From the NCBI GenBank assembly GCA_022841365.1, contig JALHRP010000015.1, positions 1 through 64,000 of the forward strand: a stretch of 64,000 bases of DNA, read 5' to 3'. This DNA is from Chitinophagaceae bacterium (GTDB lineage Bacteria; Bacteroidota; Bacteroidia; Chitinophagales; Chitinophagaceae). Below are positions 51,690-60,783 of the stretch, one piece after another (within the stretch, counting starts at the first letter, position 1; every line of letters starts with the position of its first letter). The notes under the pieces are model-generated. The model worked only from the letters and a program-made list of their open reading frames with translations. It was not told where the DNA came from and ran no database searches. Made by a program: the position numbers and the translations under genes.

Positions 51690-53012
51690 TTATTCATTGA
51701 ACAGAACGGTAAAACGGGTACGTTCCGTTTTGCCGGTTTTTGATTTCCAGCGGGGGCCGTCTTTAATAATGCGGATGGCTTCTGTGTTACAGTTGCTGCA
51801 GTTGGAGCGTTCCACCTTCAGGTTGGCAACAGTGCCATCGGGATTTACATCAAACGACACTTCTACCTCTTTTAAGGCATTGGTATTGCGTTTTTCCTTC
51901 AGATTACCTTCACGCAGGTTATTGGCAATGTATTTACTGTAATTGTTCCAGCCATCTGCAGGTTCGCTGTAGATTTCTGTTACCTCTGTTTTCATTACAG
52001 GGGGACGGTCTTTATTTTTTTCGTACAAACGCTCACGGGTAGGTGCATTGGCAATCACCGACTGATCTTTTAATACAATGCGCTGCGTTTGATTGTTTCT
52101 GATTTGAAGGGCGTTATTGAAATAGCCTACCGATCTGGTTTCGATGTTCAATACCGAATCGGCAGCAACCATTGTAAAGTTTCCGTTTACATCGGCATAG
52201 GTGCCAACGCCGGATCTGGTTTCGGTAATATTTGCAAACGGTACGGGTTGATTGTTTTCATCTACCACTACACCGGTAAATTTTTTAAGAGCAATAAAGT
52301 TGGATTGCTTTTTATCTTCTACTGCTTCGGATTCTTTAAAACGGATGTCTTCTTTCTTTACGGCAGATGTAGCGCCTGCCATATCATTGTTTACAGTTGG
52401 GGCACTTACAACCGGAGCCGGTTGTTCACTTGCGGCGATTGTGTTTTCAACTTTCTCAGTTACTTCAGGTTTTACAGATGGAACGGGTAGGGGAACTGCA
52501 GGATTTTTAAAGACCGGCGCCGAAGGCTCATTCACAGCTACAGTAGTTGAATCAACTGTTGTTTCTGTTTTTACAGTTGAAACCGTATCGGCCTGTTTCA
52601 ACTCTGCAATTATCGGTGCTGTTGCTTTCTGTTCAGGTTGATTAAAACTACGATACATCACAACAGACACACTTACCAAAATTGCTAACCCTGCTGCAAT
52701 ACGCATCCACGGTTTAAAAAAACCAGTAACCACAGTTGCTTTTTTCTCCGCAGGGTTTAATCGTTGTTTTAATTGATCCAGATCGCTCTGTATGTGAATG
52801 GCAGCAGCAGAACGATAACCATCCACCGCATCTGCCAGAAACGGATCATCCATCATGGCATCTTCAAATGCATGCATTTCAACAGCAGTCATTTTGCTGT
52901 TTACATAGCGTTCAATATCGTTTGCGTTATAGTTGATCTTTATTCTTTTACTGATGACTAATGACTGCCGGCTATCGGCTCCCGACTCCCGACTCCTTTC
53001 TCTTCCATACAA
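51690..53012 (-). CDS. Anti-sigma-like membrane protein with CarboxypepD and TonB_C domains
   Basis: Up to 440 residues. A cytoplasmic N-domain of anti-sigma type (NDIERYVNSKMTAVEMHAFE, about 32-51, DDPFLADAVDGY) leads to a TM (about 106-124), a Pro/Val-rich periplasmic linker, a CarboxypepD-like domain (about 243-315) and a TonB C-terminal domain (about 345-440; VEVSFDVNPDGTVANLKVER). The start is uncertain: the N-domain begins at about residue 30, and the only standard start upstream is the ATG at 53012, inside the sigma gene and just before a repeat. It probably holds its sigma factor and links it to envelope signals. Confidence 0.75.
   Translation of the reverse strand: MYGRERSRESGADSRQSLVISKRIKINYNANDIERYVNSKMTAVEMHAFEDAMMDDPFLADAVDGYRSAAAIHIQSDLDQLKQRLNPAEKKATVVTGFFKPWMRIAAGLAILVSVSVVMYRSFNQPEQKATAPIIAELKQADTVSTVKTETTVDSTTVAVNEPSAPVFKNPAVPLPVPSVKPEVTEKVENTIAASEQPAPVVSAPTVNNDMAGATSAVKKEDIRFKESEAVEDKKQSNFIALKKFTGVVVDENNQPVPFANITETRSGVGTYADVNGNFTMVAADSVLNIETRSVGYFNNALQIRNNQTQRIVLKDQSVIANAPTRERLYEKNKDRPPVMKTEVTEIYSEPADGWNNYSKYIANNLREGNLKEKRNTNALKEVEVSFDVNPDGTVANLKVERSNCSNCNTEAIRIIKDGPRWKSKTGKTERTRFTVLFNE
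52947..53000. repeat. Intergenic-type repeat inside the sigma/anti-sigma junction
   Basis: Tandem CCCGACT words (CTCCCGACTCCCGACTCC), an imperfect GCCGGCTATCGGC palindrome and the TGATGACTAATGACTG motif lie exactly across the 3' end of the sigma gene and 5' end of the next gene. The words resemble other intergenic elements here. Confidence 0.5.
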
Positions 53013-53635
53013 AGTTTCAAATTTCTCCGTCCATTCTGTATATAACTTCTCACTTTATTCCATTCGATACCCGTTTGTGCGGTAATGTCGTTATAACATT
53101 TGCCCTGCAGATAAAACAATGTAACGCAGGTTTTTTGTTCTGCCGGGAGCTGCTCCAGGCATTTTTCCATGCTATTCAACTGGTCTTCACGCTGCGTTAC
53201 GCTGTTCAGATGCAGCATTTCTTCCGATTGCATAAACTGCTCCGGAATTTCTATCGTTGCATGTCCCTTTTCTTTCCGCAACTGCATGAGGCAGTGATTG
53301 CGGCTGAGTGTATAAAGCCAGCTTTTAAAATGACTCACTTCATGCTGTTTCAACTTTACAATCAACTCTTCATAAATATTAATCACTGCATCTTTCGATG
53401 TTTCAGGGTCTTTTAAATACTTGAGACAAACACCATAAATGAGATCCATGTAGCGCTGATAAAGGACCGACAGTACATGCAAATCACCCGCTGCCCGGTA
53501 ACGGTTTACCAGTTCTGCATCAGTTGAATCGTTTTTTTCTTTTTCACGTATAAAAGCCAAGCACAACAGTTGAGGATGGAAGTTAGGGAAAAATATTTTT
53601 TTGAAGGGATTGTGTAATTGTGTTGCACAGTACAT
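52958..53635 (-). CDS. ECF-type RNA polymerase sigma factor
   Basis: Up to 225 residues. Region 2 (LYQRYMDLIYGVCLKYLKDP, about 58-77) and region 4 (LPAEQKTCVTLFYLQGKCYN, then EWNKVRSYIQNGRRNLK) are clear and nothing lies between, as in ECF sigma factors. The start is uncertain: the ATG at 53635 adds an untypical leader, and a TTG at 53560 is an alternative. The last residues (GVGSREPIAGSH) are encoded by an intergenic-type repeat and look like a late extension. It overlaps the anti-sigma-like gene. Confidence 0.85.
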   Translation of the reverse strand: MYCATQLHNPFKKIFFPNFHPQLLCLAFIREKEKNDSTDAELVNRYRAAGDLHVLSVLYQRYMDLIYGVCLKYLKDPETSKDAVINIYEELIVKLKQHEVSHFKSWLYTLSRNHCLMQLRKEKGHATIEIPEQFMQSEEMLHLNSVTQREDQLNSMEKCLEQLPAEQKTCVTLFYLQGKCYNDITAQTGIEWNKVRSYIQNGRRNLKLCMEEKGVGSREPIAGSH

Positions 53636-53728
53636 CCTGTTTAAAAGTCTGCTGAACCAAAAGAGCAGCGTTTCAGAACCGGCTGTATTCCTGCAGCCGG
53701 AATTTTATCACACTTAAACAAAACTTTT

Positions 53729-54784
53729 ATGAGAGAAAAATTACAACTCCACATTCCTGAACCATGTCATGAAAACTGGAATCAGATGACGCCTGTTGAA
53801 CAGGGAAGATTCTGTTCTTCCTGCCAAAAGAATGTTATTGATTTTACTGCAAAAGATGATGAAGAAATTCTTGATTTCTTTAAAAATTACAGTGGTAACA
53901 CCTGCGGGCGGTTCAGCAATAACCAATTGAACAGGCCTATTGAGGTGATTGAATTAAAGCCGGCTTCTCCTTTCTTAAAATATGCTGCATCATTGTTATT
54001 GCCTGCGTTACTATTCAGTACTAGAGGTAAGTCGCAGTTTAAGGAGCAATTGCCAAAACAGGTTTGTGAGAAGCCTTTGAATACAACTCCATCATTTCGA
54101 GTAAGGATGGGAGCTGTAACAAGTGTTTCCAGAAATGATTTACATAATATAAAAGTAGAGGGTGTTGTTATGGATCAAAAGGGGGCGAATGTGTTGCCGC
54201 ATACATCTGTAGTTATTAAAGGCACAAACAAAGGGACGATAACAGATTTGAATGGAAAATTTTCACTTAGTACTATGGATATAAATGGGATACTTGTTTT
54301 TTCTGTAGTTGGATATGTGAGTAAGGAATTGAAAGTTTCTGATTTAATATTAAATCCTATACAGAGAATCCTTTTAACTCCGGCATCAACAGGTTTTTTA
54401 GGTGAGGTGATCATTGTGGGGATGCCGGTAAGAAAGAAAAAAAGTATAATTGCAGGGGCGGTAACAGTGCTTAAGAAAAATTCAACGTTGGTTGAAAAAC
54501 TAAAAGACACATTACTTTTCTCAAAAATCAAAATCTACCCCAATCCCGTCGCTACATCAGGCACAGTAAATATCTCTTTCCCGAAAGTAAAAGAAGGATT
54601 ATACCAGATCCGTTTATTCAATGCTGCGGGGCAATTGTTTTACAGCATGCAAAAGCAAATAGGGCCGGGCAGGGACACAGAACAGCTTCATTTGAACAGC
54701 AACATGGCACAGGGCATTTATCTGATACAGATCATAGACTCAGATAATAAACTCTTGCAAACAAGTCGGCTGATTGTTCAGTAA
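53729..54784 (+). CDS. Cys4 N-domain / TM / CarboxypepD / T9SS-tail protein
   Basis: The 351-residue protein has an N-terminal domain with four Cys (Cys13 in EPCHENW, Cys29 and Cys32 in FCSSCQK, Cys59 in TCGRF) that suit a metal site. One TM follows (about 81-98), then a CarboxypepD-like domain (about 140-225). A C-terminal T9SS type A sorting domain (about 265-351) has KIYPNPVATSGTVNIS and QGIYLIQI...RLIVQ. There is no normal signal peptide; the single TM would have to serve for export. The Cys4 start recurs in Bacteroidota as I recall, with no known role. Confidence 0.75.
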   Translation: MREKLQLHIPEPCHENWNQMTPVEQGRFCSSCQKNVIDFTAKDDEEILDFFKNYSGNTCGRFSNNQLNRPIEVIELKPASPFLKYAASLLLPALLFSTRGKSQFKEQLPKQVCEKPLNTTPSFRVRMGAVTSVSRNDLHNIKVEGVVMDQKGANVLPHTSVVIKGTNKGTITDLNGKFSLSTMDINGILVFSVVGYVSKELKVSDLILNPIQRILLTPASTGFLGEVIIVGMPVRKKKSIIAGAVTVLKKNSTLVEKLKDTLLFSKIKIYPNPVATSGTVNISFPKVKEGLYQIRLFNAAGQLFYSMQKQIGPGRDTEQLHLNSNMAQGIYLIQIIDSDNKLLQTSRLIVQ

Positions 54785-54960
54785 TGTGATTGTTTTTACC
54801 GTTTACTTTATTTACAGAAAGCCAAAAATCAGCAACGGCTCATCTTTGGTTTGATATTTGTATTCTTTTCCATACTCCCGCAATCTGTATTGTAAAGCAG
54901 TGATTTGTTTCAAAACCACTGCAATGTTTAAAAACTTACATAAACCCAGAGGAAAAGAAT

Positions 54961-56301
54961 ATGAGTGAGCTTTTACTGCTGCCTTGCGGCATCTTTACGT
55001 TGCATTCAACCGAATTAGTATTAACCATAACAGTTTCCATCCTTACGGGATACCTGTTGAAGTTATTTATCGAGCGTGTATGGAGCAAGCCTGAAACAGA
55101 CGAAACATCTGCACTGGAAACGGAGTTGGAGACACTTCAGGGAAAATTCAGTGCTGAAATAATTAAGAAAGACGAAGAATCTAAAATGCTTCAGGAAGAA
55201 ATCAGATCAGCTGAAAAAAAGAATTTTGATCTGCAGCTGCAATATGCCAAGGCATTGAATCACATCGAAAAATTAAAAACCGGTTCGGCTGATGAATCAG
55301 ATGCTGTTGAATTTGAAACAGCCGAAGCCGGCAACAGAATACTTCATCATCTCCAGGAAAAAATAATCAGTCAGGAAGCGCATTTACTGCAGCTGGAACA
55401 GCAACTGCAGCAGTCAGAACAACAACGATCGGAACAGCAACTGCTCTATGAAAAGGAGCATGCTGCCTTTGCTGATCTGCAACAACAGCAACTGCAGCAG
55501 AAACTTGATCAACAAACACAACTGGCAATGTTGCAGGAACAATTGCAACAAAAAGAACAAGAGGCAACTCAATATGTGGAGGAGCTTCATCATTTGAGAC
55601 AATCTGAAAAACAGTTGCTGGAAGAAGCCGAAAAAACACATCAGGCAGAATTAGCAATTGTAAATGATGAACTCGCAGAACTGAAACAGGCATTGCAACA
55701 GGCTTCCGTTACAGCAAATACAACCGGCGATCTGCAACTGCATAAAGAAGGCATCACTTCTGTACGTTCATCTGTTGAACAGGTAAACGATACGCTTGAA
55801 CAGTTTCGTTTGCAGGTGACAAACATGTTACGGGATACCTATTCCTATGATCAATTGCTTGCTGCTAATGAACGATTGCATCAATCCATTGAACAACTGC
55901 AACTGGAGCAGGAAGAAGCCAGACAGGAGTTAACTGCACTTCAACACCTGAAAGAAGAAAAACATATAATTGAAGAGTTGTATAAAAAAAGCAGCGTTGA
56001 ACTGGAGCAACTTAAGGCTGCTTTGATCATTGCTGAAGAAGACAAGAAGAATCAGATGGAGCAATTGCAGCTTCGCATATATGAACAGGAACAGACCATT
56101 GAAGAGTTGAAGCGTATAAAGGATGAATTACAGAACAACAGCATTGAATTAAAAAGAAAGCTGGATGAAAAAGACCGTTTATCAAAAGAAATGATTCATG
56201 CGGTAAAAGACATTGAGAACAGGTTTGAACGGATGTATGCCTCAAATAACGGAGAGGCTGTTTTGTTAACCGATGATGAAACGCAGTACAGTCAACACTA
56301 A
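54961..56301 (+). CDS. Membrane-anchored long coiled-coil protein
   Basis: The 446-residue protein has one N-terminal TM (about 15-36; LVLTITVSILTGYLLKLFIE) and then an almost unbroken Glu/Gln/Leu heptad coiled coil (about 45-430), very Gln-rich in the middle (LQQQQLQQKLDQQTQLAMLQ). No catalytic motif is seen. The design resembles RmuC-type or envelope-spacer proteins, but no nuclease domain is present. It is followed 20 bp later by a small gene, probably in one operon. I do not recognise a family. Confidence 0.7.
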   Translation: MSELLLLPCGIFTLHSTELVLTITVSILTGYLLKLFIERVWSKPETDETSALETELETLQGKFSAEIIKKDEESKMLQEEIRSAEKKNFDLQLQYAKALNHIEKLKTGSADESDAVEFETAEAGNRILHHLQEKIISQEAHLLQLEQQLQQSEQQRSEQQLLYEKEHAAFADLQQQQLQQKLDQQTQLAMLQEQLQQKEQEATQYVEELHHLRQSEKQLLEEAEKTHQAELAIVNDELAELKQALQQASVTANTTGDLQLHKEGITSVRSSVEQVNDTLEQFRLQVTNMLRDTYSYDQLLAANERLHQSIEQLQLEQEEARQELTALQHLKEEKHIIEELYKKSSVELEQLKAALIIAEEDKKNQMEQLQLRIYEQEQTIEELKRIKDELQNNSIELKRKLDEKDRLSKEMIHAVKDIENRFERMYASNNGEAVLLTDDETQYSQH

Positions 56302-56321
56302 AACCAATTAAAATCCAGTAT

Positions 56322-56789
56322 ATGTTGTTCAATATCCGTGAGATCAGGCAAGCCCTGGTAGAAAAATTTGGCGAAGCAGTCATTTATTTTCAGGAGCTGG
56401 CAGGGCAGGAGGCTTTTATTGTAAACCCCTCTTACCAGCTTTGTGTGTTTAATTATTTGTTGTACGAGCACAAGTGGAAATTTGATGCATTAAAAGATGT
56501 GATGCTTTCATTTAATCCTGGTTTAGAGGGTTGTGAATATGCATTGGGCTATCAGCTCAACAGTAAATTATTTCAGAACAAACTACAGTTACTGTTGCCG
56601 GTAGATTTCAGCAATCCCAAAGTGTTTTCGCTTTGCAACCAGTTTAAAAATGCACCGAAGCTGGAGCAGGAACTTGCTTCCATTTATGATATTCATTTTG
56701 TAACAAGGCCAACAAGGTTCGAAAGTTTCAAAAAAAGTCTGGGTAAAAAAGTGGAGCCACTTATGCAGAGTCTGTCACTGCTTAGCTGA
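56322..56789 (+). CDS. Hypothetical cytoplasmic protein
   Basis: The 155-residue protein has no signal or TM. It shows mixed helix and strand (IREIRQALVEKFGEAVIYFQ, YQLCVFNYLLYEHKWKFDAL) and a basic C-terminus (RPTRFESFKKSLGKKVEPLM). It is downstream of the coiled-coil gene and likely co-expressed. It faces xerD with a 12-bp gap between stops. I do not recognise a family. Confidence 0.6.
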   Translation: MLFNIREIRQALVEKFGEAVIYFQELAGQEAFIVNPSYQLCVFNYLLYEHKWKFDALKDVMLSFNPGLEGCEYALGYQLNSKLFQNKLQLLLPVDFSNPKVFSLCNQFKNAPKLEQELASIYDIHFVTRPTRFESFKKSLGKKVEPLMQSLSLLS

Positions 56790-56801
56790 TGTTGAAAAAT
56801 A

Positions 56802-57713
56802 TCATCCATCAATTTTCTTAAAACCGGGGTGAAACTGTTCCAGTGTTTTACGTAAAAATTCTCTGTTGAGATGGGTGTAAATTTCTGTTGTAGTGATGCT
56901 TTCGTGGCCCAGCATTTCCTGCACGGCACGGAGATCGGCACCACCTTCTACCAAATGTGTGGCAAATGAATGACGAAAGGTATGTGGTGAAATATTTTTC
57001 TTAATGCCGGCTTCTTTTGCAAGTTCTTTAATAATGAGAAAGATCATGATACGGGATAATTCATTTCCGTACTTATTTAAAAACAGAACATCTTCTTTAC
57101 CCGGTTTTATTTTAGTATGCACACGGATCTGGTTGCAGTAAATCAAAATATATTTAATGGCACTGCTGCCAATCGGCACCAGCCGTTCTTTATCGCCTTT
57201 ACCTATTACACGGATAAAACCAACATCTAAATATAAATTTGAGAGCTTCAGATTTACTACTTCACTCACCCGTAACCCGCAGCTGTACATGGTTTCAAGG
57301 ATGGCTTTGTTTCTGCCGCCTTCCGGTTTGCTGAGGTCAATTTTGTTGATGATGCTTTCAATTTCGGCATAGCTCAATGTGTCGGGCAGTGATCGTTTTA
57401 GTTTAGGTGCTTCCAGTAAAGCAGTAGGATCTTTAACAGTTATCTGTTCTATTAAACAGTATTTATAAAATTGTTTGATGCCGGAAATAATTCTTGCCTG
57501 GCTTCCTGCACTTAATCCAAGCTCAGTAATCCATTTTAAAAACTGCTGCAGATCTTTCAATACAACATCAGCAGGCGATTTAAGATCATTGATTGATTGC
57601 AGATACTGTGTGAGCATTTCCACATCGTGCAGATAAGCTTCAACAGAATTTTCGCTGAGCGACCGTTCCAGTTGCAGATAAGCTTTGAATCCTTTTTTTT
57701 GCGGCTCCCACAT
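56802..57713 (-). CDS. xerD: Tyrosine recombinase XerD-like
   Basis: The 303-residue protein has an N-terminal SAM-like DNA-binding domain (about 1-95) and a catalytic domain with the full active site: Arg148 (CGLRVSEVV), Lys172, His244 and Arg247 (HTFRHSFATH), His270 (GHESITTTEIYTH) and nucleophile Tyr279. Length and motifs fit Xer housekeeping recombinases that resolve chromosome dimers at dif, as opposed to phage integrases. No second recombinase or integration module is beside it. Confidence 0.92.
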   Translation of the reverse strand: MWEPQKKGFKAYLQLERSLSENSVEAYLHDVEMLTQYLQSINDLKSPADVVLKDLQQFLKWITELGLSAGSQARIISGIKQFYKYCLIEQITVKDPTALLEAPKLKRSLPDTLSYAEIESIINKIDLSKPEGGRNKAILETMYSCGLRVSEVVNLKLSNLYLDVGFIRVIGKGDKERLVPIGSSAIKYILIYCNQIRVHTKIKPGKEDVLFLNKYGNELSRIMIFLIIKELAKEAGIKKNISPHTFRHSFATHLVEGGADLRAVQEMLGHESITTTEIYTHLNREFLRKTLEQFHPGFKKIDG

Positions 57714-57784
57714 GATGCTTGTAATTGAAGTTTGAAAGATAAGAAGTTTTAAAGTCGGGAATACTGAAACACAGAAAGTGAGAA

Positions 57785-57822
57785 ATACTTATACTCATCA
57801 CTCATTATTCATTACTGATCAT
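57785..57822. repeat. Inverted copy of the TGATGAG-type element
   Basis: ACTCATCACTCATTATTCAT, then TACTGATCATTATATTC, is the reverse-complement style of the element at 48074. It lies between the divergent xerD and YkgJ-like genes. Confidence 0.45.
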
Positions 57823-57849
57823 TATATTCGCTGCTCAATAAAGTTTTGA

Positions 57850-58356
57850 ATGAAACCACTGCATTTACCGTCCTTTAAACGTTTGATGATTAAGAACCGC
57901 CGCCGCTTCCGTTATTTCCTTACCCGTTTGGAAACTGTAAAACCAAAAGGACTGGATAAATTATCTGTTGAAATGGATAAAGAAGTATGGGCCGAAACAG
58001 ATTGTCTCAGTTGCGCCAACTGCTGTAAGACCATGACTCCAACGTTTACCAAGCAGGATATTAAACGCATCTCTTCTCATTTCAATCAAACGCCGCAAGA
58101 GTTTACAGAGAAGTGGTTGTATAAAGAAAGGGGTACGGGTGATATGATGAATAAAAAGCAGCCCTGCCAGTTCCTGAACTTAAAGGACAATAAATGTTCT
58201 ATTTACGACATACGCCCGGTTGACTGTGCAACATTCCCTCATCACACCAAAAAGAATTTTACAGAGTGGGTGCATGTGTACAAACAGAATGTAGAGTATT
58301 GCCCTGCTACATACAAGTTGGTGGAGAAGATGATGGAGAGAGTGGGGAAAATATAA
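57850..58356 (+). CDS. YkgJ-family cysteine-cluster protein
   Basis: The 168-residue protein has the YkgJ/UPF0153 cluster: CLSCANCCKTM (about 54-64), a helical section, then CQFLNLKDNKCSIYDIRP and VDCATFPH. The conserved Cys are thought to bind zinc or iron-sulfur. The function is unknown. It stands alone, divergent from xerD. Confidence 0.88.
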   Translation: MKPLHLPSFKRLMIKNRRRFRYFLTRLETVKPKGLDKLSVEMDKEVWAETDCLSCANCCKTMTPTFTKQDIKRISSHFNQTPQEFTEKWLYKERGTGDMMNKKQPCQFLNLKDNKCSIYDIRPVDCATFPHHTKKNFTEWVHVYKQNVEYCPATYKLVEKMMERVGKI

Positions 58357-58400
58357 GTTTATAGTTGCCAGTAGTATGATAGTGTCACTTTCCGTTTTTG

Positions 58401-58925
58401 TTACTTGATCCTTGTTTCTTGTGCCTTGGATTTTTCCAACTCATAAACCATTACTTCATCTCCACCATGATCCATCGTGTGAGTGAACGTAAATCCGCAT
58501 TTCAGCAACACTTTTTGCGAAGCAATATTTTCTGCAACAGTTAAAGCCTGTATTGTTTCACTGGAGATGGTTGCAAATACATACTCTAACGAAGCTTTTA
58601 CCAGTTCTGTTGCCAGTCCCTTGCCATGAAAGGGTTTCAGCAAAGCATAACCCAGGTGAATCTGTTCGCTGTTGTTGACAGACAGGAGTGAAAATGTGCC
58701 GGCAAAGCTGTTGTTGTCTTTTGTAAAAACAGCAAATCGTCCAAGCCCGGGATGACTGTTATAAAAGTTCAGATTTTCATCCAGAAACGCATCACTTTCT
58801 TCTTTTGATTTCGGTTCACGGATATACTGCATAATCTCTGCATCTCCATTCAATGTAAAGAAAATATCCGCATCATCCTTTGTGAAAGGCTGCACATATA
58901 ATCGTTCTGATTCGAAAAGGGTCAT
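58401..58925 (-). CDS. GNAT-family N-acetyltransferase (RimJ-like)
   Basis: About 174 residues from MTLFESERLYVQPFTKDDAD; two Met codons lie 3 and 7 codons upstream, and the first overlaps an inverted repeat. The GNAT fold shows LGYALLKPFHGKGLATELVK (acetyl-CoA loop, here with HGKGLA) and ASQKVLLKCGFTF. It resembles RimJ/RimL-type transferases for ribosomal proteins or small molecules, but the substrate cannot be told. Confidence 0.86.
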   Translation of the reverse strand: MTLFESERLYVQPFTKDDADIFFTLNGDAEIMQYIREPKSKEESDAFLDENLNFYNSHPGLGRFAVFTKDNNSFAGTFSLLSVNNSEQIHLGYALLKPFHGKGLATELVKASLEYVFATISSETIQALTVAENIASQKVLLKCGFTFTHTMDHGGDEVMVYELEKSKAQETRIK

Positions 58926-58938
58926 AGCTGTCATATTC

Positions 58939-59022
58939 GTCGGCACGGCCCTTAGGCCGTCAGACGTAAAAGCAAAAACCTGTTATTGATAAATGGTCTG
59001 ACGGCCTAAGGGCCGTACCGAC
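58939..59022. repeat. Long 27-bp inverted repeat
   Basis: GTCGGCACGGCCCTTAGGCC... at 58939-58965 pairs with 58996-59022 with a single mismatch, around a 30-bp AT-rich loop. It occupies the whole gap between prfC (stop at 59028) and the GNAT start. It could be a mobile palindromic element, and also a processing or termination signal for prfC. Confidence 0.85.
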
Positions 59023-59027
59023 CAACG

Positions 59028-60620
59028 TTAATTGTCTTTATGTATCTCACTCGTAAAATGAAATTCAATATCCGGATTATTCTGTCGTTCGGTATTTAAA
59101 AACCATTCGCTTTGCGCCAGATAAACTAAATGATCATCTTTATCGGCAGCAATATTGTTGGTTTTAAAACGGGTAAAGTCATCCAGCTTCTTTTGATCCT
59201 TGCTGGTGATCCAGCAGGCTTTGTAGTAAGGCAGGGCTCTGAACTCTGCACTGGCACCATATTCCTGCAACAAACGGTATTGAATTACTTCAAACTGCAG
59301 TTCACCTACACAACCAATGATTTTCTTATTACCACCAAACTGTGTAAACAACTGAGCAACTCCTTCGTCCGTTAACTGCATCAAACCCTTCTCCAGTTGT
59401 TTGGTCTTCATGGGATCTTTATTCACCACTTCTTTAAATAACTCAGGAGAGAAAGATGGAATACCCGTGAAGTAAAAATTTTCACCTTCAGTAAGTGTAT
59501 CACCAATTTTAAAATTGCCGGTATCAAACAAACCCACCACATCGCCGGGATAAGCTTCTTCAATTACATCTTTCTGCCGGGCCATGAATGAATAGGGGTT
59601 GCTGAAACGCACATCCTTATCCATCCGTACATGATGAAAGTATTTGTTCCGTTCAAATTTTCCGCTGCACACACGTAAAAAGGCAATACGGTCACGATGC
59701 TTGGGATCAAGGTTGGCATGAATCTTAAAAATAAATCCACTGAATTTATCTTCGTTTACATCCAGATGACGGGTTGATGTTTCTCTGCTTTGCGGCAATG
59801 GTGCAATGCGGATAAAGGTGTTGAGCATTTCCTTTACCCCAAAATTATTAACGGCACTGCCAAAGAAAACAGGAGCTACTTTTCCTTTTAAGTAATCTTC
59901 CACTTTCAATTCGCCATAAACGCCATCCACCAATTCAACATCTTCACGTAAAATCTTTGCATCCGTTTCTCCAATTTTTGAATCAAGTATGGAATCATTT
60001 AAATCTTTGATCTCAACCACATCTTCATCACTTGCTTTGGTGTTGGCAGTAAACAACACGAGACTTTTTTTATCGAGATCATACACACCTTTAAAATCTT
60101 TACCGCTGTTAATGGGCCATGTCATGGGGTGGAGGTGGATGTTCAATTCTTTTTCCACTTCTTCCAGCAAATCAAAACGGTTTTTACCATCCCGGTCCAT
60201 TTTGTTTACAAACACAATCACCGGTGTATCACGCATGCGGCATACTTCCATTAATCGTCTGGTTTGTTCTTCCACACCATTTACACTGTCAATTACCAGA
60301 ATAACACTGTCCACTGCGGTTAATGTTCTGTAGGTATCTTCTGCAAAATCTTTGTGACCGGGTGTATCGAGCAGGTTGATAAGGGTGCCGTTGTATTCAA
60401 ACGTCATAACCGATGTAGCTACAGAGATACCACGCTGGCGTTCGATCTCCATAAAATCACTGGTTGCATGTTTTTTGATCTTATTGCTTTTTACTGCACC
60501 TGCCACCTGAATGGCCCCGCCAAACAACAGTAACTTTTCTGTTAAGGTTGTTTTACCGGCATCGGGGTGAGAGATGATGGCGAATGTGCGGCGGCGTTGT
60601 ATTTCGTTTGTAAATTTCAT
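59028..60620 (-). CDS. prfC: Peptide chain release factor 3
   Basis: About 530 residues from [20 protein letters not shown]; the frame is open 15 codons upstream, but those codons come from an intergenic repeat. Translational GTPase motifs are [13 protein letters not shown] (G1), [11 protein letters not shown] (G3) and NKMDRDG (G4), with '[14 protein letters not shown]' as switch region. RF3 recycles RF1 and RF2 after peptide release and acts in post-peptidyl quality control. Length matches E. coli (529). Confidence 0.96.
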   Translation of the reverse strand: MKFTNEIQRRRTFAIISHPDAGKTTLTEKLLLFGGAIQVAGAVKSNKIKKHATSDFMEIERQRGISVATSVMTFEYNGTLINLLDTPGHKDFAEDTYRTLTAVDSVILVIDSVNGVEEQTRRLMEVCRMRDTPVIVFVNKMDRDGKNRFDLLEEVEKELNIHLHPMTWPINSGKDFKGVYDLDKKSLVLFTANTKASDEDVVEIKDLNDSILDSKIGETDAKILREDVELVDGVYGELKVEDYLKGKVAPVFFGSAVNNFGVKEMLNTFIRIAPLPQSRETSTRHLDVNEDKFSGFIFKIHANLDPKHRDRIAFLRVCSGKFERNKYFHHVRMDKDVRFSNPYSFMARQKDVIEEAYPGDVVGLFDTGNFKIGDTLTEGENFYFTGIPSFSPELFKEVVNKDPMKTKQLEKGLMQLTDEGVAQLFTQFGGNKKIIGCVGELQFEVIQYRLLQEYGASAEFRALPYYKACWITSKDQKKLDDFTRFKTNNIAADKDDHLVYLAQSEWFLNTERQNNPDIEFHFTSEIHKDN

Positions 60621-60624
60621 GAAT

Positions 60625-60705
60625 AAGCTTTTAGCTATAAGCTGCAAGCTGTAAGCAAGATCCATCCTTGTGGCTTGCAGCTAAAAGCTGGCAGCTTTTT
60701 TAAGT
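60625..60705. repeat. Imperfect AGCT-rich inverted repeat upstream of prfC
   Basis: AGCTTTTAGCTATAAGCTGC... on the left and TTGCAGCTAAAAGCT on the right are imperfect reverse complements with a short insertion. It lies 5 bp before the chosen prfC start. Confidence 0.55.
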
Positions 60706-60783
60706 CCGCAAAGGTACGTTTCAGCAGCTTCCCATCTGTAATAAATTTCCCTTTGGTTCAGCTTTTCAGTTTAAATTTGACCC

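Noticed and set aside
53729-54784. Ordinary Sec-signal T9SS cargo
   Set aside because: No signal peptide is found at the N-terminus; the first 80 residues are polar with four Cys.
56802-57713. Phage or island integrase using tRNA-Arg as att site
   Set aside because: The recombinase has the length and motifs of housekeeping XerD, is over 40 kb from the tRNA, and no phage or island genes surround it.
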